A stretch of DNA of 64,000 nucleotides. It comes from Limnomonas spitsbergensis (taxonomy: Eukaryota; Chlorophyta; Chlorophyceae; Chlamydomonadales). Position 1 is the stretch's first letter. Each line of letters starts with the position of its first letter. This document shows positions 46,317 through 57,299 of the stretch, one piece after another. The DNA is taken from the NCBI GenBank assembly GCA_037349105.1, contig JAYJMM010000066.1, forward strand, positions 62,001-126,000, in the 5' to 3' direction. The notes below the pieces were generated by a model. That model ran no database searches. It saw nothing but the letters and a program-made list of their open reading frames with translations, and was not told the DNA's origin. Made by a program: the position numbers and the translations under genes.

Positions 46317-46869
46317 GTCATGCCGTAACAGCAGCCCTGTAAAGGGGCCTTTCAAGATCAATAAAACAACGAATGGAAAGCCAACCGAAAGGAGAAGAGA
46401 GCACGCAGTTGTGAATGTCCCACAACTCTGTCCCCAACAGTCATTAGCTAAGGCACCCAAAGTTGTACAGTCCAGGATTTAAGTCAGTACATACCGTACA
46501 AAAGGACAAGAAAATGACTGACCATCCTAAAACCTCGAAAAGTACCCCTGATGGATACCTAGCTATACTGCACTGATACTCGAAGCCAAGTTTCATGTGT
46601 GATCTGTCATGTATTTTCTGCCGGGTTGATGTGATCACGTCTTGGGCGCCTTCTTGCCAACATATTGCTGCGGCTTACAGACTGGAAAGTATGTTCCCCT
46701 GGGCTTGCATCGGGGGAGTCCATAGATTTCCTTCAGGAGGGCTTAGATAAGGCTAAGGGCATCATTTATCAAGGGCTAAGACAAAGGAGACCAGGAGCAT
46801 AAGAGCTTTCCTTCCTGAGGGCATGATCAGGAGAGGTCAGGGTCATTCCTTCCCGAGCGCCTAAATAGG

Positions 46870-47515
46870 GGAGTACATCAGCATCCCTTGCTGAGGGCTA
46901 AGACAAGGGGAGGTCAGGGGCATCCCTTGCTGAGGGCTAAGACAAGGGGAGGTCAGGGGCATCCCGTTCTGAGGGCTAAGACAAGGGGATGTCAGGGGCA
47001 TCCCTTACTGAGGGCTAAGACAAGGAGATGTCAGGGGCATCTCTTACTGAGGGCTGAGACAAGGGGAGGTCAGGGGCATCTCTTACTGAGGGCTAAGACA
47101 AGGGGAGGTAAGGGGCATCTCTTACTGAGGGCTACGACAAGGGGAGTTCATGAGCATCTCTTACTGAGGGCTGAGACAAGGGGAGGTCGAAGGCATCCCT
47201 TACTGAGGGCTGAGACAAGGGGAGGTCAGGGGCATCCCTTAGTTACTGAGGGCTAAGACAAGGGGATGTCAGGGGCATCCCTTACTGAGGGCTAAGACAA
47301 GAGGTCAGGGGCATCCCTTACTGAGGGCTAAGACAGGGGGAGGTCATGAGCATTCCTTACTGAGGGCTGAGACAGGGGGAGGTCAGGGGCATCCCTTACT
47401 GAGAGCTGAGACAAGGGGAGGTCAGGGGCATCCCTAACTGAGGGCTGAGACAAGGGGAGGTCAGGGGCATCTCTTACTGTGGGCTAAGACAAGGGGAGGT
47501 CAGGGGCATCTCTCC
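46870..47515 (+). repeat. 39-bp minisatellite
   Basis: About 16 copies of cttactgagggctaagaca plus aggggaggtcaggggcatcc. The period of 39 opens a 122-codon frame with a 13-residue repeat (LLRAKTRGGQGHP), not considered a gene. Confidence 0.92.
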
Positions 47516-47828
47516 TCAAGGGCTTAGATACGGGAGGTCTAGAGCCTTACTTTCTATACATGCCTAGTAGTCTGTCAAGAAAGGTTGGTGGACTGGTGAA
47601 CCACACGCGAATCAAGTGCCAATTGGATGTAAATTTCGTTTGTCGGGCCTTGTGTTTTGCTTGAAGAAATAATGCTGGATCATGGAGGGAAATGGTTTGA
47701 GACATAAAACTGGAAAAGGGGTTCATTGTGAGCGCTGAGGGTGACATGTCCCTTCTTAATTTCATTTTCAACAGATGAGGATGGCGCCATTGTCACGGTA
47801 TAATGCAGTATACGTGCCAAGACCGTAC

Positions 47829-47877
47829 GGGCCGCTACTGCGGCCCGGAGACTCCGCAGCTTCCCTGCGGAGCCCCC
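47829..47877. other. Two adjacent GC-rich hairpins
   Basis: gggccgc and gcggccc pair at 47829-47846, then ctccgcag and ctgcggag pair across a short loop at about 47852-47872. They lie at the edge of a GC-rich island (47820-48560) unlike its AT-rich neighbours. Confidence 0.5.
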
Positions 47878-48289
47878 CCCTTTTAGGGTTAGGAGCCCAG
47901 CTTCCCATTTTCGGGAAGATCTGAGGCAAGATTTCCCGTACCTTAGTAATAAGGGCTTGCCGGGACATTGTATCCCGGCTTGCCCACTGTCCCTTACTTC
48001 GTTCCTTTTAAGTAGACAGGCCTCTAACTTTAAACAGCACTGGCTGTCATCCAGAGATATACCCTGTGAAGAGCAATAACGCGAGTACCACATAGCCAGT
48101 CAAGCCTGGATCAGCTACACAGCCGACATGGCAACCTAGGACTCCCCTGCAAGATGCCCTGCCCGACTTAGGACAACGTCCGCAGTCTACGTCTACGGCA
48201 TCCCCCGCTAAATGCGGTAAGTGACTCATATCGACCTGCTAGGTTCGCAACCCGACAGGCCAGAAGTCTAGCTCTACAAGTGATCTGCT

Positions 48290-48465
48290 CCGTGACTGTC
48301 ATCTAGAAGATCCAGCCACAGCTTAACGCGCTGCGCATCCGCGGCCAGCGTGTAGTCGCTGAGTCCGCCCGTAGGCGTCCGCCACTCTGTGGGGAAGAAG
48401 TCCGCCACGGACCCGAAGCAAACCTCACGTAGTAAAGTAGGGGCGGTACCCACAAGCTAGGGGCG
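48290..48465 (-). pseudogene. Short coding-like fragment, probable transposon remnant
   Basis: The minus strand is open for about 58 codons with protein-like composition, including REVCFGSVADFFPTEW and RVKLWLDLLDD, bounded by stops on both sides. No ATG or splice context. It sits in the GC-rich island, suggesting an inserted retroelement piece. No family recognised. Confidence 0.3.
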
Positions 48466-50746
48466 CCAGGGTAGGCCAGCCTTCCCTCTTATAAGGTACG
48501 CTGTACCTAGTTCCCCTTTACATCCCTTGTACCTCCGCAGTGTAGTACAAGGTGCACGTGTGCACGGTGTTGTACAGTAGTTGTGAGTAGTGTAAGCCTC
48601 TCTAAGGCGATACGGGCAGCTTCCACCATTTTGGCACGGTTATTGCTTTATGGTGCGACACCATGCATGCTTGTACCACCAATGCATGATGAAGAGGGTG
48701 AATTCTCTCAAACTTGGCCGAACATGCTGTGTGTTTCTTAATTTTGCAGGCAACTTCCATGCATCAGTCCACTGGGCTGCGCGAGAATCTCGTATTCATT
48801 CACATAATCATATATATTATCTGGCGCGGTTGCAAAAGACCAGAAATACAGGATGTGATTCTCTTACTTCTTGATTTCTGATCCTGTTCAAATAACTGTT
48901 TGGCATCGGATCAAGTTTGTGAGCACCGTAAAACCGGTTTGACTCTGCGTTTAATTAATTATTTGTGGAGGTGCGCAAAGTGATGCGCGAAAGAATACCG
49001 TAATAATTAACAAATATTTTTAGGGTGCACGGAGTAGATTTGCGGCACCAAATATAAAAAGAATTAGCTGCGCGTGCGCAGAGAAGGGTACTTTTTGCAT
49101 GCGCAACGAATTTGATACATTAGTTCTCAACAGGGGTGCGCGGACCCTATCATGTTTTCCGTTACTATAATTCAACCAGTATCATCCCCCGGGTTCAACC
49201 CTACCTTGGCTATGGGTCCCTGGTGCATACCAGTAACTGATCTTTTAGCATACTCGTGAATGCTTGCTGAAATAAATCAGCAATGATTGGGTGATACAAT
49301 TGATGGGGTGGTACAATATTTTTTTGTTCAATTGGGTGAAGGGCTATGGGTCAAAGGTCGACAGTCTCTCTTGTCGTATTTAATATTTATCGCTACACGA
49401 GGTGACAACTCTAGGTAACACATCGTCTATGGAAATGTGTGAATGGCTGCATGGCAATTGCTATGAGGCCAGTGGTTTCAAGTTGCTCAGCAGGGTTATC
49501 CTTCTTTGTGCCGCATGTCCAAACATACTGGTACCTGGCTACCATATTTGCTTCCACGGGTACTGTACGGCATATGAAAACTTACAAAACGTTACTCTAA
49601 AATGCTCATTCGGTAACTTTGAGATCTGATGTTTGTGACCACCCTCGCATGCAGTAATCACTTCATCCTCGGCACTATTGGATGGAGACCTTGCCATGAT
49701 GGATCGAGCAGACTGCTGCTCCCCTTTGACGTGGGTGTGAGGATAGCAGGCCACAGCCAGACCGGATGTCCAACCCAGGAATCTCATGATGTATGAAGAC
49801 CTGCAGAATCAACTGGTGATGACCTGATAAATATCTTGTATAGCTGATGAAAGATACATAAATTTCCAACAATTAGTGTATGCCTTTTGTGGATGTATGG
49901 CAGGGATGCATGGTGCAGGGATACACGGCCATATACATTCGGTGTTGTGCGAACATGGGATTATTGTGGATGATTACTAGGAAGGACTCCAGGAGCAGGT
50001 GGGACTAGGGGCACAAATTGGCATTTTCAAGGCGACGGCACAACCAAAGAAGTGAAGGGAGTGTGCAGAGAGCTGATGACCGGCACCTGCGCTGATTCCG
50101 CTGAATCGTGGACCCTGTGGGCCAACTGTTGGCTGTTGCGGCCCCATCGGGGCTATCACGCCCTCCTGGCTTGTCCCTTGGGTGGGCTCACCCGGGCGAG
50201 TGGGTGGGCCCCTTTCAACCACAGATCCTAAATTCCTATAGTATGTTCAGGGGGTATATTATTTTTTTGTAATGAGCGCTTGCGTGGCGCTTTGCCCGAG
50301 TGACGCTGTGTTAGTGCTGTCGTGGCTGATGTTGGCGTGCTGATGGCTATCTTCAGGCTTGGTATGGCACTGAAAAATGAAATGAGACGTGATTAGGCAT
50401 GCATATTGTTGATTACGTTGTTGACATTCGCACATGTATGTGTTGGCGGGCTAGGCCTGGCTTTGGTTGCTCATGGCGGAACCCCCTGTGTAGAACATGA
50501 GTCAGATCTTATGACTTTGGTGAGAAGCGAGAGGACAGTGCAATCAGACATACATCGGCAGGAAATCACAGGAAGCAAACTAAACCAGCCAGACAGGAAC
50601 GAAGACCCCAAGAGTGAAGAGCAGACTGCGAGATACTCATGGACTCACTAACCTCTGAAAAGCGAGAGCACTCACAGCACAATGAGAGAATTGCGGTAAC
50701 TCGCTGGTCCAATTAAACAGGCTGTCTGCATTCTACAGTACAGCAG

Positions 50747-52002
50747 CTAAACAAAACCAACCGACGTAACATTGTTCCACCTCAACCAAAGGGGAAACAC
50801 TTGGCTGGACGCCTGAAAACCTCTCAAAAACTGCAGCTCAGGGTCTGGACTCCGAGGGATGTTGCTTGTGTCCACCTGCACCAGAGATCCGTCTGGCACG
50901 CGTCCCTTGCTGAGCTGCCCGTGGCACTCCTCGCAGATGGTGATGTCCTTGCCTGTTACAGCCAGAGGCTGCAAGCAGTAGCCGTGGTGTTGCGTCAGCG
51001 CATCCCGTGGCAGCTCCTCTGTCTTGGGCACCCCAACTGCTGAAAGCAGAGCGAGATTGGGGATGTCCTTGATCAGCACAGTGCGCACAGAACACAGCTC
51101 TCGCATGCGAGAGCAGACCCCGCAGATCTTGGTCTTCATGTGCTGGTCCATGCAGTTGCGCATCTTGCGAGCATCCTTGATGTCAGGTTTCCATATGCGC
51201 TGAGCGGGCGGCAGATGCAGCTTTGTAGATACCACAAAGCTGGACAGCTTCTCAATCACGGCTTCCATTATGGCAGCAGTTTCTGGGTCGACAGATTCCC
51301 CTCTGCATAGGCAGGCAGGAATGGCACCATTCAGCCCAGAGGCAGGCACTAGGCAGCTCTGTTTTCTGATTCAGCCGTAACAGCGGCACACTTTTGCAAC
51401 ACGGCATACTGTTGTACTGGTTGCAGCTGATACATGCGAACGTGATGAACACATAATAACACTCTGTAAACAATGCCATTGCTGGTCCAACCTGCCCATT
51501 GTGCTTCGCGCCACCACGAATGGCGTACGGAACCAAGGGCTGGCTTGTTGCACAGTTGCACACTACTGCTACGTTAGTATACCTCTAAACGGCTAGACTA
51601 GCTACGGCCTAAAGTTGCCGTCACCTTTCTTTTTCCTGTCGATCCTGTGCTCGGCATGCATCGGCTTCATCGTCCTCCCTGCACAGCAGCGAACAGTGAG
51701 TCTTTTGCAGGGTAAACACGCGAACAACATGAGTCGTACCTTAGCTTCCGCTTTTGATTGAATGCTTTGTTTAGCAGAGGCAGCGGCGCGCTGCGCAGCT
51801 GTTCTCGTACGGGGCCTGACGGATGGATGGAGTGGCATGGAACAGGTAAGGCACGGATCAATCGAGGCACGGGCAGAATTGGGTTTACTTGCTCCATCTC
51901 GTGCAGGACTTCACACAGGCTGATTACACCGTCTTCCTCACTTACTTTGGCATCACACAACGCTGTCCCTGACTCCCTGCTGCTGGCACACCGCGACACC
52001 AT
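50747..52002 (-). CDS. Helitron-like / DUF6570-like protein fragment, 290 aa, three exons
   Basis: Exons on the minus strand: 52002-51740, 51678-51625, 51302-50747, in frame (873 nt). The first exon is partly Arg/Leu-rich, and the second exon encodes an acidic-basic stretch ending RQEKER. The last exon has a CXXC (ICGVC), then IPNLALLSAVGVPKTEELPR, a CLQP block, ICEECHGQLSKGRVPDGSL and a VDTSNIP block. The pattern of an N-terminal Cys pair, IPxLxLL, an (I/L)CxxC block and an L-x-x-G-x-x-P-x-x-S-L block resembles the DUF6570 domain found upstream of Helitron helicase-like domains. The protein stops soon after, so Rep and helicase domains are missing. It could be an immobile relic or a host gene derived from one. 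Family assignment is from memory of the pattern. Confidence 0.5.
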
Positions 52003-52287
52003 GTCCGAAGTCTAAACGACTACTACTGTTCGTTAAAAGAACTTGGTTTGGGCAAAGCAGACTAACGTTTTGCGCTTAAAATTAATTGCATCGGTCACGA
52101 AATGAGCTCGCAGTCCACCTTCGAAAAGTGCAACCTGTCCCATATATACTTCAACTGAAATCGGTTATTAGCAAAATCCCTTTCCGCTCAGGGCTCAGGT
52201 CCTTTCAGTCAGTCACTCGGGTAAAGAGGTTTCGATCTCCCTTAACACGTACTTTTACCCTCCAACGTTTCAGTCAAATGACAGGCA

Positions 52288-52311
52288 TTACTTGCCAACG
52301 TTGGCAAGTAA
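52288..52311. other. 24-bp perfect palindrome at the break in the left arm
   Basis: The half-site TTACTTGCCAAC is followed directly by its exact reverse complement. The right-arm counterpart (60665-60685) has a diverged version. The palindrome ends in TAA at 52309-52311, where the 2.7-kb insertion begins. Confidence 0.85.
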
Positions 52312-53113
52312 GAAAGAAAGAAAGAAAACGCCTGAGCGTGGCTTGAGGGATACGGGATTTTAAATGCCGTACACCGGGAGACAAACAACCTGGTGGTTGA
52401 GGAGGGTCGTCAAGGGGTACCGGACAATAATGGGCGGGGGAGTTTTCCAGATGGCGACGCTGACGAAGGATGTTTATATGGCTGCGTATGGTATGCTTGG
52501 TGAGACGGCTGAGGACGGAGGACATGTCGTGTTTGGAGACACCGACGGAGCATGCTAAGGATTTTATCGGCAGGACGAAAGAGGAAGCCTGCGGTCCCCA
52601 GAAGGATGATATGTGTATGAGAAGGAGGCGAAGAAGGATGAGGGGGGGGGGATGGGCACGGTCGGCGAAGGATCAGGTGGAAGGTCAGTATGGAGAACGG
52701 GTGCCAAGGAAACTGTCCAACAGTGAATCTTTTAGGCCGCGATATATCGCGATTCGCGATGAAACAGGGTTTTTTCGAGGTTAGGGATCGCGATGAAACA
52801 TGGATTTTAGGCGCTACCACTTCCAGTCAGAAATGTCACCTCATGGTTAAATAATGGCGGAAAGAGTTGTCAGGGGTCGCAATGATGGCGTTTGGAAATC
52901 TGCTAAGGGGTCTGGCACCAACACTTTCCAAGATTCTTACTTTGACGTTGGCGAATCGCGGCGGCGGGATTGGCTCGAGAATCTCGGCAGTTGAATAATT
53001 GACATGAGACGGCTGAATAATTGACCCTCTGTCCCAACATTGATGTGACATGAATTGTGAAAACAAAGCAATTCCAATGAAGAATTCCTAAGTTTCACGA
53101 GAGACTGTTTCTG

Positions 53114-53215
53114 AGCTTCGGGGGCTTCGCCCCCGAATCCCCACCGGGGGGTGACCCCCGGACCCCCAAGGCAGGGGGGCTCGGGCGCCCCCCCCGCACC
53201 CCACCCACCGACTGA
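53114..53215. repeat. Cluster of GC-rich palindromes
   Basis: Includes the perfect hairpin ttcgggggc-ttc-gcccccgaa and neighbouring ccggggggtg/acccccgg pairs, then a gcaggggggctcgggcgcc tract. Such short GC hairpin clusters are common in green-algal organelle genomes and some mobile repeats. It is sharply different from the AT-balanced flanks. Confidence 0.6.
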
Positions 53216-53756
53216 GGTTTCTCCTCGGCTTGACCGCGATGAAACGGGACTTTGAGAGATCCTCGAAAATGGAGGTGTGGTCAAAACAACATTTCTCCAA
53301 ATCCTTAAAAGATTTACTGTTGTCCAACCATTCTGTTTGAAGAGAAGGATAAGTTGTAATTGTTGTTCTGATTTATGGGCATGGCATTGTTCGAAAGAAA
53401 ATTCGGAGGTGTAACCGACTTAAACTACGTGTACAGTGCAAGTCCTCTTGAGGCGAGACATAGTTTGTGAGCTAGAGAATTGACCAGCGCGATAAAGACG
53501 CCGGAATTCGGAATGTGGGAGACCTTGGACAACAAGCAAATCCGGTCGCAGTTTGTCACAGTAATCAAAGGTGTCAGGGAAAGTGGGGGGTCGTCGGGGC
53601 ACCAGCCAACGTGGAAGACGGTGTCATCGACCCCGAAGGGAAGGTTAGCTTAGGGAAGTGGCATCCATGATAGTAAAAGAGGATCCTAGGGAGCCATTAG
53701 CAATAGCAGTGTGGATGATGCAGACAGCTCGGTTGTGTCGAGCAATGTATGAGTAA

Positions 53757-54995
53757 GAGCGGATTCACACCTGATTCACATCCATCGGTTTCGCGTGGTT
53801 TCGCGTGGTTTCGCGTGGTTTCAGTTCGGTTCTGTTCGACGAAACCACGCCAACTGAAACCGGCCTCGGACCACCAGTTTCAGTTCGCTGGTTTCGCAAG
53901 GTTGGCTGGTTTCGCATCGTTTCGTCACAATTCATCGGCATTAGAGCGGATTCACACCTGGCTGGGCATTCCATGTGCAAGCCAGTACAAGGTCATGAAC
54001 AATCGCTTTTCAGACGGTACACATTTCCGCAATTTAGTGTCATTCCTCTGCATGCAAGGATGGCCCTTGATCAAGCAGTGAACATCGTGTAATGTTTCCT
54101 TGTCTAGCCGGATACACTTGTTGAACACATTTTGCCCTCATGCACACTATGAGGGCAAAATGTGTTCAATATACAAGCATGAGCCCCCTAAATCCCGGTA
54201 ATTACCGGCCCATCGCCATCACTAACGTGCTTTACCGGCTGTATGCCAGCATGCTCACTGCCATCACTGATGAGTGGGCGCAATTGCACGGCCACAACCC
54301 TCGCTCATGAGCAGTTTGGTTTTCTACAACGCCGTGGCACGCTCCAGGCTGCTTTCCTCCTCAGGCATGCAGTCCATGCTCAAGTGCTCAACGGGCAGCT
54401 CCAGGCCGTGGCAAGCTGCATGTGGCCTTTGTGGACTTCACAAAGGCCTATGACAGCGTGCCCCAGGAGCAGCTGTGGCGGCATTTATACGAGCATCTTC
54501 ACATGCTTGCATGCCTGTTACGCGCGGTGCAAGCGCTCTATGCCGGTGCAGTTTACACGCTCACTGACGGCCACAAGCGCACTGGTCCTGTGCCTTGCAC
54601 CAGAGGCATCAAGCAGGGCTGCCCCCTGAGTCATCAGGTCTCTTCAGCGCCCATGCAAATCTCACAGCAGTGGCTGGCAGGTCCACAACTTCGTTCACAA
54701 CAGCCCAGACAAGGGTGAGGATCAGAGTCGAGTGGTGCATGCTGGGTATGAGTAATAAAGTAAGCAAGATAAGAGCATTTCGAGGCATTGTGAAACTGTG
54801 CGTCCTGCCGAACCCCGCCCATTGACGTGACGTATGACGCATACGCATTTAGCTCCTACGGTCCTAATCCTACGGCCGCAAAGTTCAGATTTTATGATGT
54901 AAATTACGTGAGAATGCAGGTTGCGAAACCACTCGCGAAACTGACGAACTGAACCAAACCGAACTCGACGAACTGAATTAGGTGTGAATTGGCTG
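53757..54995. mobile_element. PIF/Harbinger-like non-autonomous element
   Basis: Left end gagcggattcacacct (53757-53772) and right end aggtgtgaattggctg (54980-54995) form imperfect terminal inverted repeats (13 of 16). Both sides are flanked by TAA (53754-53756, 54996-54998), the 3-bp target type of PIF/Harbinger. Subterminal DNA next to both ends carries inverted gaaacc/ggtttc and gaactg/cagttc motifs. A second copy of the left end lies at 53943-53959. No transposase was seen. Confidence 0.55.
54190..54665 (+). pseudogene. Decayed LINE (non-LTR) reverse transcriptase fragment
   Basis: Translated blocks in order, with frame breaks between them: NPGNYRPIAITNVLYRLYAS, then EQFGFLQRRGTLQAAF, then HVAFVDFTKAYDSVPQEQLW, then PVPCTRGIKQGCPLSHQ. 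These match non-LTR RT motifs (NYRPI, the FVDFTKAYDSV block with the first catalytic aspartate, and QGCPL). The YADD region is absent. It shares the CTRGI-K/R-QGCPL block with the minus-strand fragment at 20600-21440. It lies inside the Harbinger-like element. Confidence 0.85.
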
Positions 54996-55724
54996 TAAGT
55001 GACGTCATTCTTTCCTAAGTCCGTCATCTTTGAAGAGGAGCGCATGCCATTAAATATATGCATTACTTGTTATTTATAGACCTCGATTCCGATCGTACCA
55101 AGTGCCCAGAGGGCCTCCATGGAAGCGGGGGTGTTGCAGGCGAGGGTGGACTAATCGCTGCTGCAGCCCATCCTGATGAGGAGCGATTATCTAAAGCTGC
55201 AGGTACTAATTTTACTGGTATGAAGCGTGCCTGAACCTTCGCCTACTACGAGAGCATTCACTGCATTTTGGTGTGCAGTTTCAGCCCACAAGCACAGCAT
55301 TGAGCCAGCGAACACAGCATCCCACCCTTTTGGGGCAATGTCTTACATGCATGCGTAGCTTCCACCAGCACTGGCAGCCCCCGAATGCATGCCCAGCCCC
55401 CCGCATGCATGCACGTTACCCCGCCTGCTTGCGAGCACTACCGGACTTCCCCCCGGCCGCATGCGCACAGCTTGCATGCACAGCTCCCACCCACATGCAC
55501 ACTGCCTACATGCACACATCCCTGCCCATATGCACAGCATCCTGCCTGTGTGCAGTGCGCTCCACACGCCTACGCATTCCTTGCATGCACAGGTCCTTGC
55601 TTGCATTCACATCACGTAGCCGCGCTCGCGACCCTCCACCTGCATTCTCAGCTCCTTCCCACATGCAAAAATCCCTCCCGCATATGCACTACCCCCCGCT
55701 TGCACACATAGCCGCCTGCCAATA

Positions 55725-57015
55725 TCGCAGCATCTCTCGTGACTGTATGCTAGAGAACCCAGCCAAGGATCCACGAGTCATGAACATTCTCACTGGCTGC
55801 AGTTCACGGGGGGATCTGGTCCGCATCTGCGAGAATACCGGCGATGATTTCACTGCGTGATCCATGACAGAGGAGGGGCTAACGACTCACAGCTGCTTTG
55901 CAAAGAGGTGTGGCCAGACATGCGGCCATATCTCGTGGGGGGACCAGAAACTGCCTGACATGACATGTGGCGTCTTAAGGTTGGGTGGACTGCTGAAGGT
56001 CAAGTTGCATACCCGTATGCACCGTGCTTTAATCCCACCCGGGCGTTTCGAGGCACATGGATCAGAGTTCGCCTTGCTGAGGTAAATTTGCCCTAGGCTG
56101 TAAATTCGCTAACCCCAAGCTTTTCTATAAACAGGGGCAAATGTACATCACGAGTGGATTTTAACAGAGCATGCCATGGATCAAGCCTTTGTTATGTATC
56201 AATTTCTCTTTCCCTTACCCCGCTTAGGTACAGCCCCATGTGCTGCTTCTCGTATGAGGTCATGTGTGACTGGTCAGCGCAATGTATCGGCTGATGGAAC
56301 TTCTACCGCAACTTGCTGCTCAGGTCAGTCAGATATCCTGAACTGCCACTTGCAACCAAAAGGTGCAACCCAGGGTATGCTACACGTGTTTATTTTAGGG
56401 AGCCTCTGCTGTGATTCAGCTAAGGCCCGGGGATCCACGTGCATCAAGCCCTGTTTTGCCCGGGCCACCGGCCGTAGGATGGTCAAGGTTTGGCACATTG
56501 CACCTGCTCCATCTGCTCAGTTCTACCATTCATGCCCTTCGAAGGTATCACATAGTGCCTATGACAGGCTCCATAGAGGTCACTGCGGCTGTTGTTGCAA
56601 CAGCAAAGCAGCGCTCAGCAACGAGTCGCCGCTCTTTCAGCGTGCCACGCTTGACGTCATCATGCAGCAGTATGATGGTATCACAATTGGCTTTCACCAG
56701 GACCGGTGTTGCATCGCGGCCCCTTGTTTGGCAGATCTTGAGGCGCCGCTTGTTTTGGGGTCAAGCTTCAAGGACAGATGCTTTGTCCAGGACCATAGCC
56801 ACCGTATATCACGGCTAGCCCTGGTGCAAGACAGCAGCTACTCTGCTGGTATCTCTGAAGAGAAGCTTGATGACTTCAGGGCTGCTTTCGCTAGGATGCG
56901 CAGCGACCGCTCCGGACATTCACCAAAACTAATCAGGAGTTTGGAGAGCAACTGCGGATACATGTCTCATAATGTTTTCCTTCTGTGCGTGCGGTACTGT
57001 GTGCATCAAATGTGA
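55725..57015 (+). pseudogene. Broken coding-like segment inside the long-TIR element
   Basis: One frame reads HCVIHDRGGANDSQLLCKEV and, a little further, VAYPYAPCFNPTRAFRGTWI, then YSPMCCFSYEVMCDWSAQC, with two in-frame stops and probable splice or frame changes. Another frame is open at 56176-57015 (279 codons) without a clear domain. The Cys/Trp/Tyr-rich stretches resemble real coding DNA. This may be the element's own decayed gene. No transposase motif can be named. Confidence 0.35.
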
Positions 57016-57299
57016 TGCCCCGTTGGACTGTACAAATTCACAAAAACTTCACCACATGAACACAGTTCAGAGGGAGAAGGAGTAAGGGGGGCGCTTCTTT
57101 GCGAAGTGACAAAAAACTTCAGCCTGTCTTCGATTGTCTATGCTTGGCTCGTATTTCTGCCAATATTGAGGTTTCCGTCATGTAATATACAGTGGTTTTG
57201 AACTTGACTCAACAGCCTTACCCAGTGAAAGTGGATTAGCAACAGTATCCCTCAATGGCATAACAGTATCACAGGGATCCACACTCAAGATTTCAACCT

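Larger units (their letters stand above)
41711..50746. other. Long gene-poor region dominated by tandem repeats
   Basis: Holds the undetected MBF1 first exon, the 43-bp array (42530-44400), the 39-bp array (46870-47515), a 27-bp micro-insertion (46290-46316), GC-rich hairpins (47829-47877) and a short coding-like fragment at 48290-48450. A frame at 45295-45590 begins at a fair ATG (MSSGDDTLLRKPQPARP) but needs an unsupported frame change to continue. The AT-rich stretch 48870-49900 shows nothing. Confidence 0.45.
52312..54995. mobile_element. 2.7-kb insertion splitting the left arm, bounded by TAA
   Basis: The left arm is contiguous with the right arm's inverted copy only if 52312-54995 is removed. 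TAA occurs at 52309-52311 and 54996-54998 at the two breakpoints. The inserted DNA contains GC-rich palindromes (53114-53215), a PIF/Harbinger-like element (53757-54995) and a LINE fragment inside it. It is thus probably the product of more than one event. Confidence 0.6.

Noticed and set aside
46888..47256. 122-codon frame with a 13-residue repeat
   Set aside because: Product of the 39-bp minisatellite; no splice or start context.
47882..47896. Telomere-type repeat (ttttagggttagg)
   Set aside because: Only about one and a half units; no array.
51740..51889. Donor at 51888 splitting the first exon of the DUF6570-like gene
   Set aside because: A gtaaac occurs there, but no downstream acceptor restores frame; reading through to 51740 keeps all phases.
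55273..55860. 195-codon frame in the left arm
   Set aside because: Made of the low-complexity catgcac sub-repeats of the inverted arm; the right arm shows matching artefact frames on the other strand.
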